Assembly (NCBI GenBank): GCA_964351875.1 | Contig: CAYGQC010000001.1 | Span: 30,768 to 94,767 of the forward strand | Source: JANSWO01 sp964351875 | GTDB lineage: Bacteria > Pseudomonadota > Gammaproteobacteria > Pseudomonadales > Azotimanducaceae | Direction: 5' to 3' | DNA length: 64,000 bases | The notes under the pieces: model-generated | The model's database searches: none | The model's input: the letters and a program-made list of their open reading frames with translations, nothing else | What the model was told of the DNA's origin: nothing | In this document: one piece after another, positions 16,514 through 25,474 of the stretch | Position numbering within the stretch: the stretch's first letter is position 1 | Layout of the letters: every line of letters starts with the position of its first letter | Made by a program: the position numbers and the translations under genes

Positions 16514-18744
16514 AAACCCCGCGGTAGCTTGCGTCCTCTGCGGGCACGCTCGCCAACGTAGTTCTCCAGATCCTTGGGCTTCAGGCGCATGTGTCGCTGG
16601 CCCGAAAATACCGTCAGCGATCCGCTCGCGGGCAGTACAGCAACCGACGTCACTCGCTCGTTTCCTGCCTTGAACGCCGCGCCCGGAACATTCAGCAGCT
16701 TATTGCCTTTGCCTTTACTCAGCTCCGGAAGTTGTGCAAGCGGGAACAGAAGCAGGTGTCCGGTATTGGTGACGCTGGCGATCAGCAGTTCCTCAACATC
16801 AGCAGGTATGAGCGCAGGCTCTAGAGCGACGCCGCCCTTAGGTACGCTCAGGTAGGCTTTGCCCGCCCGGTTTTTGGCCACCATGTCGGCTAACTTGCCG
16901 ACGAATCCGTAGCCGGCGTCAGACGCCAGCAGCAGTTTCTGCTCGCCCTGGCCCAACGCCAAGCCGACAAAGCGCGCGCCATCGACCGGCTTCAGTCGGC
17001 CGGTGAGCGGCTCGCCCTGGCTGCGCGCGGACGGCAGCGTATGGGCGGGTAGCGAATACGCTCGCCCCGTCGAATCGAGAAACGCGAGTATCTCGTTGCT
17101 GCGGCCGCGAGCGTCCGCCAGCAAGGCATCGCCGCTGCGATAATTCAACTCGGCGCTCGCCACCTCATGTCCTTTCGCCGAACGAACCCATCCCTTCTGG
17201 GACAGGACAACGGTTATAGGCTCGTTAGATACCAACTCCTCGTCGCTAAAGGCAGCCGCGCCGTCATCGCCGGAGGCCTCCACCAGCGGAGAGCGCCTGT
17301 CGTCTCCGAACGTCTCCGCATCCTCAAGAAGCTCCTTCTTGACCAGGGTTTTCAAGCGCGCCTTCGAAGCCAGAATCTTTTCGATGCCCGCTTTCTCGGT
17401 AGCCAGCTCATCACGCTCCGTGGTGAGCTTGATCTCTTCCAGCCGCGCGAGCTGACGCAGGCGCAGATCGAGAATGGCATTCGCCTGCAGTTCGCTCAGG
17501 TCAAACGCACTCATCAAGGCCGACTTGGGCTTGTCCTCCTCACGCACGATGCGAATGACCTCATCGATATTGAGGTAGGCAACAAGCAGACCCTGGAGGA
17601 TATGCAGGCGCGCGTCGATCTTGTCCCGGCGGAATTCGAGCCGGCGCGTCACCGTCTGCTGACGGTACTCAAGCCACTCTTTGAGCATGGTCACCAGGCC
17701 TTTGACCGCCGGCCGACCATCCAGACCAATCACATTCATGTTGATGCGATAGCTGCGCTCGAGGTCCGTTGTGGCAAACAGGTGCGACATCAGACGTGGC
17801 ACATCGATTCGGTTCGAGCGCGGAATCAATACCAGGCGAGTCGGGTTTTCGTGGTCAGACTCGTCTCGCAGGTCATTCAGCATCGGCAGTTTCTTGGCGT
17901 TCATCTGCGCCGCGATCTGCTCCATCACCTTGGTTGGCGAGCTCTGATACGGCAGCGCGGTAACAACAACCTCGCCATCCTCTATCACCCACTGCGCGCG
18001 CGCCCTGACCGAGCCGCGGCCGGATTCGTACATGGCGGCAATGTCGTCGCGCGGCGTGATGATCGCCGCGTTTGAGGGAAAGTCAGGTCCCTGAACGTGG
18101 GTCATGATGTCGGCGACGGAGGCCTTGGGACTGTCGAGCAAATGCACACAGGCGCTGACAATCTCGCGCAGATTGTGCGCTGGCGTGTCCGTCGCCATCC
18201 CCACAGCGATACCCGCGCTGCCGTTTAAGAGTACCAGCGGCAAGCGCGCAGGCAACAGCGTTGGCTCGTCGATGGAACTGTCGAAATTGGGAACAAAGTC
18301 GACAGTTCCCTGCGCAACTTCGCTGAGCAGAAGCTGCGCGAAAGCAGACAGCCTGGACTCGGTATAGCGCATCGCGGCGAACGACTTAGGATCGTCCGGA
18401 GCACCCCAGTTACCCTGGCCATCAACCAGCGGATAGCGATAAGAGAACGGCTGAGCCATTAGAACCATGGCTTCGTAGCACGCCGAATCGCCATGGGGAT
18501 GGAACTTACCGAGCACCTCGCCGACAGTGCGCGCGGACTTGGCGTACTTGGCTGTGCTTGCCAGACCCAGTTCAGACATGGCGTAGACGATGCGTCGTTG
18601 AACCGGCTTCAGGCCGTCGCTGATATGCGGCAGCGCCCGATCGTTGATTACGTACATCGAGTACTCGAGGTACGCCTTCTCGGTGTAGCTGTGCAGCGGC
18701 AGCGTTTCAAATTCGCTAGGCGGTGTCGGGGTGGAATCGCTCAT
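16480..18744 (-). CDS. parC: DNA topoisomerase IV subunit A
   Basis: ParC breaks and rejoins DNA to decatenate sister chromosomes, with ParE as the ATPase subunit. The 754-residue length matches E. coli (752). The catalytic tyrosine is Y127 in AAMRYTESRL. The quinolone-determining region reads HPHGDSACYE, with wild-type S87 and E91 (E. coli S80 and E84), so no classical resistance change is present. The C-terminal beta-pinwheel is present but lacks a strong GyrA box. The ATG has no evident Shine-Dalgarno, and the 103-bp gap to parE contains 12-nt tandem repeats. Confidence 0.98.
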   Translation of the reverse strand: MSDSTPTPPSEFETLPLHSYTEKAYLEYSMYVINDRALPHISDGLKPVQRRIVYAMSELGLASTAKYAKSARTVGEVLGKFHPHGDSACYEAMVLMAQPFSYRYPLVDGQGNWGAPDDPKSFAAMRYTESRLSAFAQLLLSEVAQGTVDFVPNFDSSIDEPTLLPARLPLVLLNGSAGIAVGMATDTPAHNLREIVSACVHLLDSPKASVADIMTHVQGPDFPSNAAIITPRDDIAAMYESGRGSVRARAQWVIEDGEVVVTALPYQSSPTKVMEQIAAQMNAKKLPMLNDLRDESDHENPTRLVLIPRSNRIDVPRLMSHLFATTDLERSYRINMNVIGLDGRPAVKGLVTMLKEWLEYRQQTVTRRLEFRRDKIDARLHILQGLLVAYLNIDEVIRIVREEDKPKSALMSAFDLSELQANAILDLRLRQLARLEEIKLTTERDELATEKAGIEKILASKARLKTLVKKELLEDAETFGDDRRSPLVEASGDDGAAAFSDEELVSNEPITVVLSQKGWVRSAKGHEVASAELNYRSGDALLADARGRSNEILAFLDSTGRAYSLPAHTLPSARSQGEPLTGRLKPVDGARFVGLALGQGEQKLLLASDAGYGFVGKLADMVAKNRAGKAYLSVPKGGVALEPALIPADVEELLIASVTNTGHLLLFPLAQLPELSKGKGNKLLNVPGAAFKAGNERVTSVAVLPASGSLTVFSGQRHMRLKPKDLENYVGERARRGRKLPRGFQNDPLLSTSD

Positions 18745-18770
18745 GGTTTGGTGTCTTACGTGTGTCCAGA

Positions 18771-18830
18771 GTTCGGGCGAAAGTTCGGGCGAAAGTTCGG
18801 GCGAGGGTTCAGGTGAGAGTTCGGGCGCTG
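18771..18830. repeat. Five 12-nt tandem repeats between parE and parC
   Basis: GTTCGGGCGA recurs at 18771, 18783 and 18795, with variants GTTCAGGTGA at 18807 and GTTCGGGCGC at 18819: a strict 12-nt period, three perfect and two diverged copies. It fills most of the gap between the parE stop and the parC start. Confidence 0.9.
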
Positions 18831-18847
18831 AGGAAGAGGATCAGGTC

Positions 18848-20743
18848 TTAGCCGAGCTCCGCGGTGTGGCCGTTCTTTTCCAACCAGGCTCGACGGTCCG
18901 GCGCACGCTTCTTGGCAAGCATCATGTCCATTGTTTCGTGCGTCTTGGCAGGCGTCTCGAGCGTCAATTGAACGAGGCGGCGCGTGTCCGGCGCCATCGT
19001 GGTCTCGCGCAACTGCATCGGGTTCATTTCACCCAACCCTTTAAATCGCTGCACGACCGGTGTGGCTTTCTTCTTCTCAGCGGCGATTCGATCCAGCACG
19101 CCTTCAAGCTCCGAGTCGTCCAGTGCGTAGAACACCTCTTTGCCGACATCGATGCGAAACAGAGGCGGCATGGCGACAAACACATGGCCGGCTTCGACCA
19201 ACGGCTGGAAGTGGCGCAGGAACAGCGCACACAGAAGCGTCGCGATGTGGGCGCCGTCCGAGTCCGCATCCGCCAGCACACAAACTTTGTGGTAGCGCAG
19301 GTTGCTCAGATCCGTCGATCCCGGATCAACACCAATTGCGACTGAGATGTCGTGCACTTCCTGGGACGCGAGCACGTCGCCTGATGCGACCTCCCAGGTA
19401 TTGAGAATCTTGCCGCGCAAGGGCATCACTGCCTGGAACTCGCGCTCGCGAGCCTGTTTGGCCGAGCCACCCGCCGAGTCTCCCTCAACCAGGAACAGCT
19501 CCGAGCGCTGCACATCCTGACCCGAGCAATCCGCCAGCTTGCCTGGCAGCGCTGGCCCTGCGGTAATCTTCTTACGAGCAGTCTTTTTGCTGGCTTGCAC
19601 CCGGCGCTGGGCATTGCCGATCGCGAGCTCTGCGATGAGGTCGCCGTCCGAGGTGTGCTCATTCAGCCAGAGGCTGAAGGCATCCTTAGCGACGCCGCTG
19701 ACAAAGGCAGAAGCTTGCCGGGACGACAGCCGCTCCTTCGTCTGGCCACTGAACTGGGGCTCGCGCATTTTGGCCGACAGCACGTAGCTGCAACTGTCGA
19801 AGAGGTCATCGCCCGTGAGCTTCACGCCGCGAGGCAATAGATCGCGGAACTCGCAAAACTCTTTCAGCGCTTCGATAAGACCGGTGCGCAGGCCACTGAC
19901 ATGGGTGCCGCCCTGGGCGGTTGGGATGAGGTTGACGTAGGATTCCGCCACGCTGACAACACCATCGCTCGCCCACGCAAGGGCCCAGTCGACGGCCTCG
20001 GTATTGCCTTCCAGCGATGTGACAAAAGGCGCGGCCGGTACGGTCTCGGCACCGTCCAGCGCCTGCAGTAGATAGTCGGTGATGCCATCCTGAAAGCACC
20101 AGGACTCATCATCCTCGGGGCTGCCCTCAACACGGATGCTGATTTCCAGGCCGTCGCACAGCACGGCTTTAGCGCGCAGCAGGTGTTTGAGTCGCGAAAC
20201 CAGCACCTTTGGGCTGTCAAAGTAGCTGGCGTCCGGCAGAAAGTGCACTCGGCTACCGGTGTTGCGCTTGCCAACCGTGCCAATCGATTTGAGTTTGCCC
20301 TTGGGCTCGCCAGACTCGAAGCGCTGATGGTAAACCTCGCCATCGCGCTTGATTTCCACTTCTAGCCACGTCGCCAGCGCGTTCACCACGGAAACGCCAA
20401 CGCCGTGCAGACCGCCGGAGTAGGTGTAACTGTCGCCGTCAAACTTACCGCCGGCGTGCAGCCTGGTGAGGATCAACTCCACCCCCGTGATGCCATGTTC
20501 CGGGTGAATATCCACGGGCATTCCGCGGCCGTCATCGATCACCTCGACCGAGCCGTCCTTGTACAGCGTCACTTCTATGCTGCTGGCGTGGCCTGCCAGC
20601 GCTTCATCGACACTGTTATCGATGACTTCCTGGACGAGGTGGTTGGGCCGGGTCGTATCGGTGTACATGCCGGGGCGCCGGCGCACGGGCTCAAGGCCCG
20701 ACAGTACTTGAAGCGACTCGGCCGAATAGCTGTCAGCTGACAT
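18848..20743 (-). CDS. parE: DNA topoisomerase IV subunit B
   Basis: ParE is the ATPase and TOPRIM subunit of topoisomerase IV. The GHKL ATPase domain shows EVIDNSVDEA, DDGRGMPVDIHPE and GGLHGVGVSVVNAL. The TOPRIM region contains LFLVEGDSAGGSAKQ (EGDSA) and ADADSDGAHIATLL (DxDxD). The length of 631 is normal (E. coli 630). It is upstream of parC on the same strand, so both are probably co-expressed despite the repeat-filled gap. A 122-bp spacer separates it from cpdA upstream; enterics carry yqiA there, and it is absent here. Confidence 0.98.
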   Translation of the reverse strand: MSADSYSAESLQVLSGLEPVRRRPGMYTDTTRPNHLVQEVIDNSVDEALAGHASSIEVTLYKDGSVEVIDDGRGMPVDIHPEHGITGVELILTRLHAGGKFDGDSYTYSGGLHGVGVSVVNALATWLEVEIKRDGEVYHQRFESGEPKGKLKSIGTVGKRNTGSRVHFLPDASYFDSPKVLVSRLKHLLRAKAVLCDGLEISIRVEGSPEDDESWCFQDGITDYLLQALDGAETVPAAPFVTSLEGNTEAVDWALAWASDGVVSVAESYVNLIPTAQGGTHVSGLRTGLIEALKEFCEFRDLLPRGVKLTGDDLFDSCSYVLSAKMREPQFSGQTKERLSSRQASAFVSGVAKDAFSLWLNEHTSDGDLIAELAIGNAQRRVQASKKTARKKITAGPALPGKLADCSGQDVQRSELFLVEGDSAGGSAKQAREREFQAVMPLRGKILNTWEVASGDVLASQEVHDISVAIGVDPGSTDLSNLRYHKVCVLADADSDGAHIATLLCALFLRHFQPLVEAGHVFVAMPPLFRIDVGKEVFYALDDSELEGVLDRIAAEKKKATPVVQRFKGLGEMNPMQLRETTMAPDTRRLVQLTLETPAKTHETMDMMLAKKRAPDRRAWLEKNGHTAELG

Positions 20744-20865
20744 GGTGGTGGTCTGGCTCTCCTGCCGAGGGGCGACGTGCCATCAACTCGGCTTGTATGG
20801 GATGAAAATTCAGAAAATGTAGCTCGCTGAACCCTGAACGCGCCGGGGCGCCAATCCAGTCGGTC

Positions 20866-21609
20866 TCAGCACCAGTGCGCGGTCGAACTCGCCTGGCCGT
20901 CGTCCGCCAACTGCCACCAGCGATAACCGGGCCCCGCTTGAGTCACAGCAAACGATGCGCTGGCAGGCTCGAACTGAAAACAGGTAGACGGCGCTGAGCG
21001 CATCGGCGTCGCATTGTGCCAGCTTTCCCAAGCCTGGTGCACATGCCCCACCGCAATCGCACGCACATTGCAGTCAGCGTCGTTCAACCAGCCCAGAAGA
21101 GGAGAATCTTCGCTGAGTTCTATGGCGTCGGTATCGAGCCAGGGCGTGCCGCAGGGCGCAAACGGGGTGAACGGGTGGTGCACCGTGAGCAAAACATGTC
21201 CAGCACTGCGGCAGTCGTCGATCGCCGTGCGCAGTTGGCGCTCGTCGAGCGCCCCGGCGCTACTGCCCGGCTGCCAGGAGGAGAGCGGCTGGATGCGCCA
21301 ATCGCCGAGTTCACGAGCGGCGCCAAATTCGCGCAGCCACGGCGCCATCACGCCAGCGTCGTCATGGTTGCCCGGCAGCATCATCAGCGGTGCATCGCTT
21401 TGCGAACGCAACAGCGCGACAAAGCGCTCGTAGTTCTCGGCAGTCGCATCGTGGGCAATATCACCACTGGCGACAATCAGATCCGGTTGGTATTGCGCCA
21501 GCGCGCGTTGCAGCACGAGTTGCAGCGACGCATCAGTATCCACACCCAGCAGGCCCTCCTCGGGCTTGCTGATCAGGTGGCAGTCACTGATTTGCAGTAG
21601 GCGAATCAT
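20866..21609 (-). CDS. cpdA: CpdA-like 3',5'-cyclic-AMP phosphodiesterase (calcineurin-like)
   Basis: A class III metallophosphoesterase. Metal-ligand motifs appear in order: SDCHL (about residue 8), GDIAHD, GNHDD, VHHP and GHVHQ. This matches CpdA, which hydrolyses cAMP in enterics, and gene order (parE–cpdA–yqiB–tolC) supports it. The frame is open upstream, but the conserved start MIRLLQISDCH is ATG 21609, giving 247 residues (E. coli 275). The yqiB-like gene lies 38 bp upstream, probably in the same transcript. cAMP specificity is inferred from family and context. Confidence 0.85.
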   Translation of the reverse strand: MIRLLQISDCHLISKPEEGLLGVDTDASLQLVLQRALAQYQPDLIVASGDIAHDATAENYERFVALLRSQSDAPLMMLPGNHDDAGVMAPWLREFGAARELGDWRIQPLSSWQPGSSAGALDERQLRTAIDDCRSAGHVLLTVHHPFTPFAPCGTPWLDTDAIELSEDSPLLGWLNDADCNVRAIAVGHVHQAWESWHNATPMRSAPSTCFQFEPASASFAVTQAGPGYRWWQLADDGQASSTAHWC

Positions 21610-21647
21610 CAGGTCGTCCAGGGCTTCAACGCCGGTTTGGCCCGCGG

Positions 21648-22160
21648 TCAGTCGCGACGAAAGTCCACGGTTTCCGAGCTCATGCCATTGGCGATGCAAT
21701 GGCTGAGATACTCGCCGAGCAGCGCATTGATCTGCGTCTTCTCGTCCGGCGCGCGCATGTCCTCGTTAGGGTAGTCGTAGGCGCCGGCAAAGCGGCGCTG
21801 ACCCTGATACTCAACAACATCCGCGCTATGGGCATCGTGGTACAGGCGCACGGTGAGACGCGGCTCAGTCAGGCTTCGCAGCGCGGGATGCATGCCGTAG
21901 GTGAGGTGCATCAACGTGGTGTACGGCGTCTGCTCAACAATGCTGATCACAGCGGTTATCCCCGCATCAGCCACTGGCAGTAAAAACTCCCGGGGGGCGC
22001 CACCAGCATCGGCGGCACGCAGAGCCGGGTAGAGTTTGAACAACTTTTCATAGTTGGCGTCACACAAGGCCATGTGGGCTTGCAGATCCACTCGGGCGCG
22101 GCGGCGCGCGCGGGCCAACATGCCCTCGTGGTAGCGCTTGTAGACAATGGGTGCCGTCAC
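21648..22160 (-). CDS. yqiB: DUF1249 family protein (YqiB-like)
   Basis: A 170-residue cytoplasmic protein of the DUF1249 family, function unknown. Typical features are the N-terminal YEKLFKLYPAL, the central LTVRLYHDAHSADVVEYQ and the C-terminal NALLGEYLSHCIANG. In E. coli the homologue YqiB lies between nudF and cpdA. Here cpdA follows, but no nudF precedes it; instead there is a gene-free stretch before divergent tolC. Confidence 0.88.
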   Translation of the reverse strand: MTAPIVYKRYHEGMLARARRRARVDLQAHMALCDANYEKLFKLYPALRAADAGGAPREFLLPVADAGITAVISIVEQTPYTTLMHLTYGMHPALRSLTEPRLTVRLYHDAHSADVVEYQGQRRFAGAYDYPNEDMRAPDEKTQINALLGEYLSHCIANGMSSETVDFRRD

Positions 22161-22607
22161 CGGTTCATCTGCTTTTAGTGTCCTTGTTAACGATCAGCCG
22201 AGCACATGCCAAACATCTATGCCGAGCCAGGCTCTTGATTTCTCGCCTGTCGGGGCTCGTTGCAAACGCGCTCCGCTCCAACGCTTTGAATGCCGTTGGG
22301 GCGGCAAACGGTGTCACGAACCGCCGCCAAATACCAGCTTGCAACCCGGAACTGAACGCGCTTTGGGATCGACGTTGCACCTTGCGTTGAGCCCCACCAA
22401 CCGACTGTCTGACAGACTGCGCCGCCCGTCACATTTTGTTACTAAGTTGGGCGTTCAGCGCCATTCAGACACGTACAATTCGCACTGCGGACACGACGTT
22501 CGCGCCGTGGCCCGAGTTGCCTTTAGTGTAGACTGCGATGCTTGCGCAGTAGCCTCAGCAACCTGGCGCAGAATCGGAATTCTGACTCTGGATAAGTGCC
22601 TGTTTCA
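22161..22607. other. 447-bp gene-free region between yqiB and tolC
   Basis: No ORF here has convincing coding character, and no trace of nudF (expected from enterobacterial order) was seen in any frame. A short perfect inverted repeat GTCTG-A-CAGAC lies at 22407–22417, and a TACAAT hexamer about 130 bp before tolC could be a −10 element without a good −35. It presumably holds the divergent promoters. Confidence 0.5.
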
Positions 22608-24101
22608 ATGACCGCTCCAAACACCCCAAACATCAGCCGCCTGCGCTCCATCACGCCGGCTTCGAACCAACCGACACCCCATGCTCCCAGCGCGCTGCGC
22701 AAGGCATTCGGTAGCTGTCTGTTGGCCCTACTGGCATGGACCGTCGGTCTGCCCGCAACCGCCGCGGACCTCAAGGACGTATTCGAAGCCGCCAAAGCCA
22801 ACGACGCCGTGATCGGCGCAGCACGCGCCCAATACGAGGCAGCGCGGCAGGCACTGCCCCAGGCACGCTCCGGCCTGCTCCCCCAGGTGAGCGCCCAGGG
22901 CACAACCTCCTGGAATGAGCTGAGCTTTCCCGTCGGGCCACAATTCAACCCCGACACAGGGCTCTTCGAAGAGGTTCCGGACCAGCAATACAACGACCAC
23001 GGCTGGTCCGCGACGCTTAACCAGCCCATCGTCAATTTCAGCGCCTGGTTCACGTACACCAGCGCCAAAGCCGCCGTAGAACGGGCTAAAACGTCCCTCG
23101 ACGCGGCCGAGCAAAACCTGATCGTGCGAGCCACCGAGGCGTATCTGAACGTACTACGCGCCCAGGATTTGCTCGACTCAACCCAGGCTGCCGAGGCCGC
23201 GGTGAAACGGCAGCTCGAACAGGTTCAGCAACGCTTCGATGTAGGTCTGGTTGCAATCACCGACGTACTGGAAGCACAGGCGGCCTACGACGACGCACTC
23301 GTCAATCGGATTCAAGCGGATGGCGACCACGACATCTTTTTCGAGAATCTACGCACGCTAACCGGCACGGCCTACGATTCGTTGAACCGGCTGTCCGAAG
23401 AGCTGCCGATTGTGAATCCCGCCCCGGCTAACGAAGAGGAATGGGTGCAGACCGCTCTGAACACCAACTATGGCGTTAAGGGCGCGCAACACGCGGTCGC
23501 TGCAGCAGCGCGAACGCTGCGCTCACGTCGATCCGACCACCTACCTACGCTTGGAGCATCCGCGTTACGCAACCACGATGTCACCGGCGGTCCGTCATTC
23601 CTTGGCGGCAAAACAGATGTCACACGCTACTCGCTCACCTTGAATGTGCCGATTTTCAGCGGCGGTCTGGTGCAATCGCGAGCACGGCAGGCGAGTGCCG
23701 AGCTGGAAGGCGCTCGGCAACAACTGCTTGATTCCCAGCGCACGGTCGCGCGTGATACCCGCAACCTGTTTCGCTCCGTCGCCACCGATGTCGTGCGAGT
23801 GCGCGCTCGGCAGCGGGCTATCGAGTCTTCACAGAGCGCGTTGGACGCTACCGAAACCGGCTACGAAGTCGGCACACGTAACATTGTCGATGTGCTACAG
23901 GCACAACAGCGCCTGTTCGGTTCGCAGTTCGACTATGCGGATTCGCGCTACCGCTACGTGCTGGACCTGATGCGCCTCAAGCAGTCTACCGGCACGCTGA
24001 TCGACGAAGATCTGGTGGAGCTGAACAAGTTCACCGATCCGAATGACCAGGTGAAAACTCTGCCGTCACTGCGCCGCTATTCGGGTGATCTCGGGTCGTA
24101 G
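22608..24101 (+). CDS. tolC: TolC family outer-membrane channel protein
   Basis: TolC forms the trimeric outer-membrane duct for type I secretion and tripartite efflux. A hydrophobic export segment (about residues 30–50, AFGSCLLALLAWTVG followed by ATAAD) precedes the mature start DLKDVFEAAKANDAVI. The body has the duplicated helical OEP repeats, with DVLEAQAAYDDA in the first and DVLQAQQRLFGSQ in the second. The signal is preceded by about 28 extra residues from ATG 22608; a GTG at 22596 is also in frame, and no later start is obvious. Length is 497. The 3' end overlaps convergent waaA by 36 nt. Confidence 0.95.
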   Translation: MTAPNTPNISRLRSITPASNQPTPHAPSALRKAFGSCLLALLAWTVGLPATAADLKDVFEAAKANDAVIGAARAQYEAARQALPQARSGLLPQVSAQGTTSWNELSFPVGPQFNPDTGLFEEVPDQQYNDHGWSATLNQPIVNFSAWFTYTSAKAAVERAKTSLDAAEQNLIVRATEAYLNVLRAQDLLDSTQAAEAAVKRQLEQVQQRFDVGLVAITDVLEAQAAYDDALVNRIQADGDHDIFFENLRTLTGTAYDSLNRLSEELPIVNPAPANEEEWVQTALNTNYGVKGAQHAVAAAARTLRSRRSDHLPTLGASALRNHDVTGGPSFLGGKTDVTRYSLTLNVPIFSGGLVQSRARQASAELEGARQQLLDSQRTVARDTRNLFRSVATDVVRVRARQRAIESSQSALDATETGYEVGTRNIVDVLQAQQRLFGSQFDYADSRYRYVLDLMRLKQSTGTLIDEDLVELNKFTDPNDQVKTLPSLRRYSGDLGS

Positions 24102-25355
24102 GATTTCGATGAGCGCGGCCGTTGCGCCGCGATTGTCCTCGACCACCTGCCTGGCAAGCTGCGCTTGCTCGTTGCGGTGTTCCTCCGAGCGAAAGCAGCG
24201 CAGCACCTGCCCGGCAATCCCATCGGCGCCCTCAACCAGATGTAAACAGCCCGCCCGCGCAAACGATTCGCACACCTGTTCGAAGTTGAATCGGTGCGGG
24301 CCCATGACAATCGACTGCCCATGAATCGCCGCTTCAACGGGATTGTGTCCACCACTGGGCACCAGCGAGCCGCCGATAAAGGCGATACTCGATAAGCCCA
24401 ACAGCGCGCTGACGTCACCCATCGTGTCGCCAACGATCACGTTCGTCGTTACGCGATCTGCGGCGTCATCAGATCGTGACAACCGCCGCGCCTCAGGGCC
24501 AGCCAGCGCAGCCACTGCCTCGAAGCGCTCGGGATGCCGGGGCACGACAATCAGCACGGCGTCAGCCTGTACCTGAAGCACTCTTTTGTGCGCCGCCAGC
24601 ACAATCTCATCTTCACCCGCGTGGGTGCTCGCCGCCAGCCACACCGGCCGATCCGCCAGGCCAAGCTCGATCCGCCAGCGATCGAGGCGCGCCTGAAGAT
24701 CCTGGGGCAACTCCAGATCGAACTTCACGCTACCGAGCGTACGTATTCGCTCCTTGGAGACACCTAGAGCCTCGAATCGCCGGGCGTGGGCCGGATACTG
24801 GCAGGCAATGAGCGTAAGCCGATCGAGCATAGGGCGAGTGAGCGCGGAAACTTTTTGGTAACCCTGCATGGATTTCTCAGACAGGCGGGCATTGATCAAC
24901 ATCGCCGGCGTACCCATGCGCTCAAGGCGGCGTAGCCACACCGGCCAAAGCTCGGTTTCCACAAAGAGCGCGAGCTTGGGCTGCACGGCCGCGAGAAAGC
25001 GATCAACGGCGAAGTCAAAATCGTAGGGTGCGTAGCAGTGAGCAACCTTCCCGCCAAGCAAGCGCTGCACCTGCTCCGAGCCGGTCGGCGTCATTGTCGT
25101 GACCAGAACAGGCAATTGCGGGAATTCGTCCAGGAGCCGCAAAATCACCGGCGCAATGGCGATCGTCTCTCCGGCGGAAACCGCGTGGATCCAAACACCA
25201 CCCCGAGCGTGCGCAGCAACGTCCGCGGGCACAGAACCAAAGCGTTCGGCGCGTCGTAATTTGTAAGCCGGTGCTTCGCGGCCGCGCCAGATCAAACGAC
25301 CAGCAACGACCGGCAGTGCGAGCAGCAGGAGCAATCGATAGAAGAATAGAGCCAT
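24066..25355 (-). CDS. waaA: 3-deoxy-D-manno-octulosonic acid (Kdo) transferase
   Basis: WaaA adds Kdo to lipid IVA at the inner face of the cytoplasmic membrane. An N-terminal membrane anchor (ALFFYRLLLLLALPVV) is followed by the RRAERFG segment, AVSAGE, and ETELWPVWLRRL with the NARLS loop, all typical of GT30 enzymes. The Kdo-domain end has GGSLVPSGGHNPVEAA. The frame is open upstream to 25472, but the ATG at 25355 gives the standard 429-residue protein (E. coli 425). It overlaps tolC by 36 nt and is divergent from the FAD oxidoreductase gene. Confidence 0.95.
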   Translation of the reverse strand: MALFFYRLLLLLALPVVAGRLIWRGREAPAYKLRRAERFGSVPADVAAHARGGVWIHAVSAGETIAIAPVILRLLDEFPQLPVLVTTMTPTGSEQVQRLLGGKVAHCYAPYDFDFAVDRFLAAVQPKLALFVETELWPVWLRRLERMGTPAMLINARLSEKSMQGYQKVSALTRPMLDRLTLIACQYPAHARRFEALGVSKERIRTLGSVKFDLELPQDLQARLDRWRIELGLADRPVWLAASTHAGEDEIVLAAHKRVLQVQADAVLIVVPRHPERFEAVAALAGPEARRLSRSDDAADRVTTNVIVGDTMGDVSALLGLSSIAFIGGSLVPSGGHNPVEAAIHGQSIVMGPHRFNFEQVCESFARAGCLHLVEGADGIAGQVLRCFRSEEHRNEQAQLARQVVEDNRGATAALIEILRPEITRIAAQ

Positions 25356-25474
25356 CGGCGCAGGGTCGGCGGGCGCCGCCAGCAAGTCAAGAAGGAGTCC
25401 CTCTAACAAACAACCAATACTCGCGAGTGCTCCGGGTATGCGGTCGAGCTCAAGTAGCCTGATAAGCTGCACGC

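Noticed and set aside
17167..18075. 302-codon plus-strand frame antisense to parC
   Set aside because: parC is unmistakable on the minus strand, and the antisense translation has no domain or signal features; it is a shadow caused by GC-rich codon bias.
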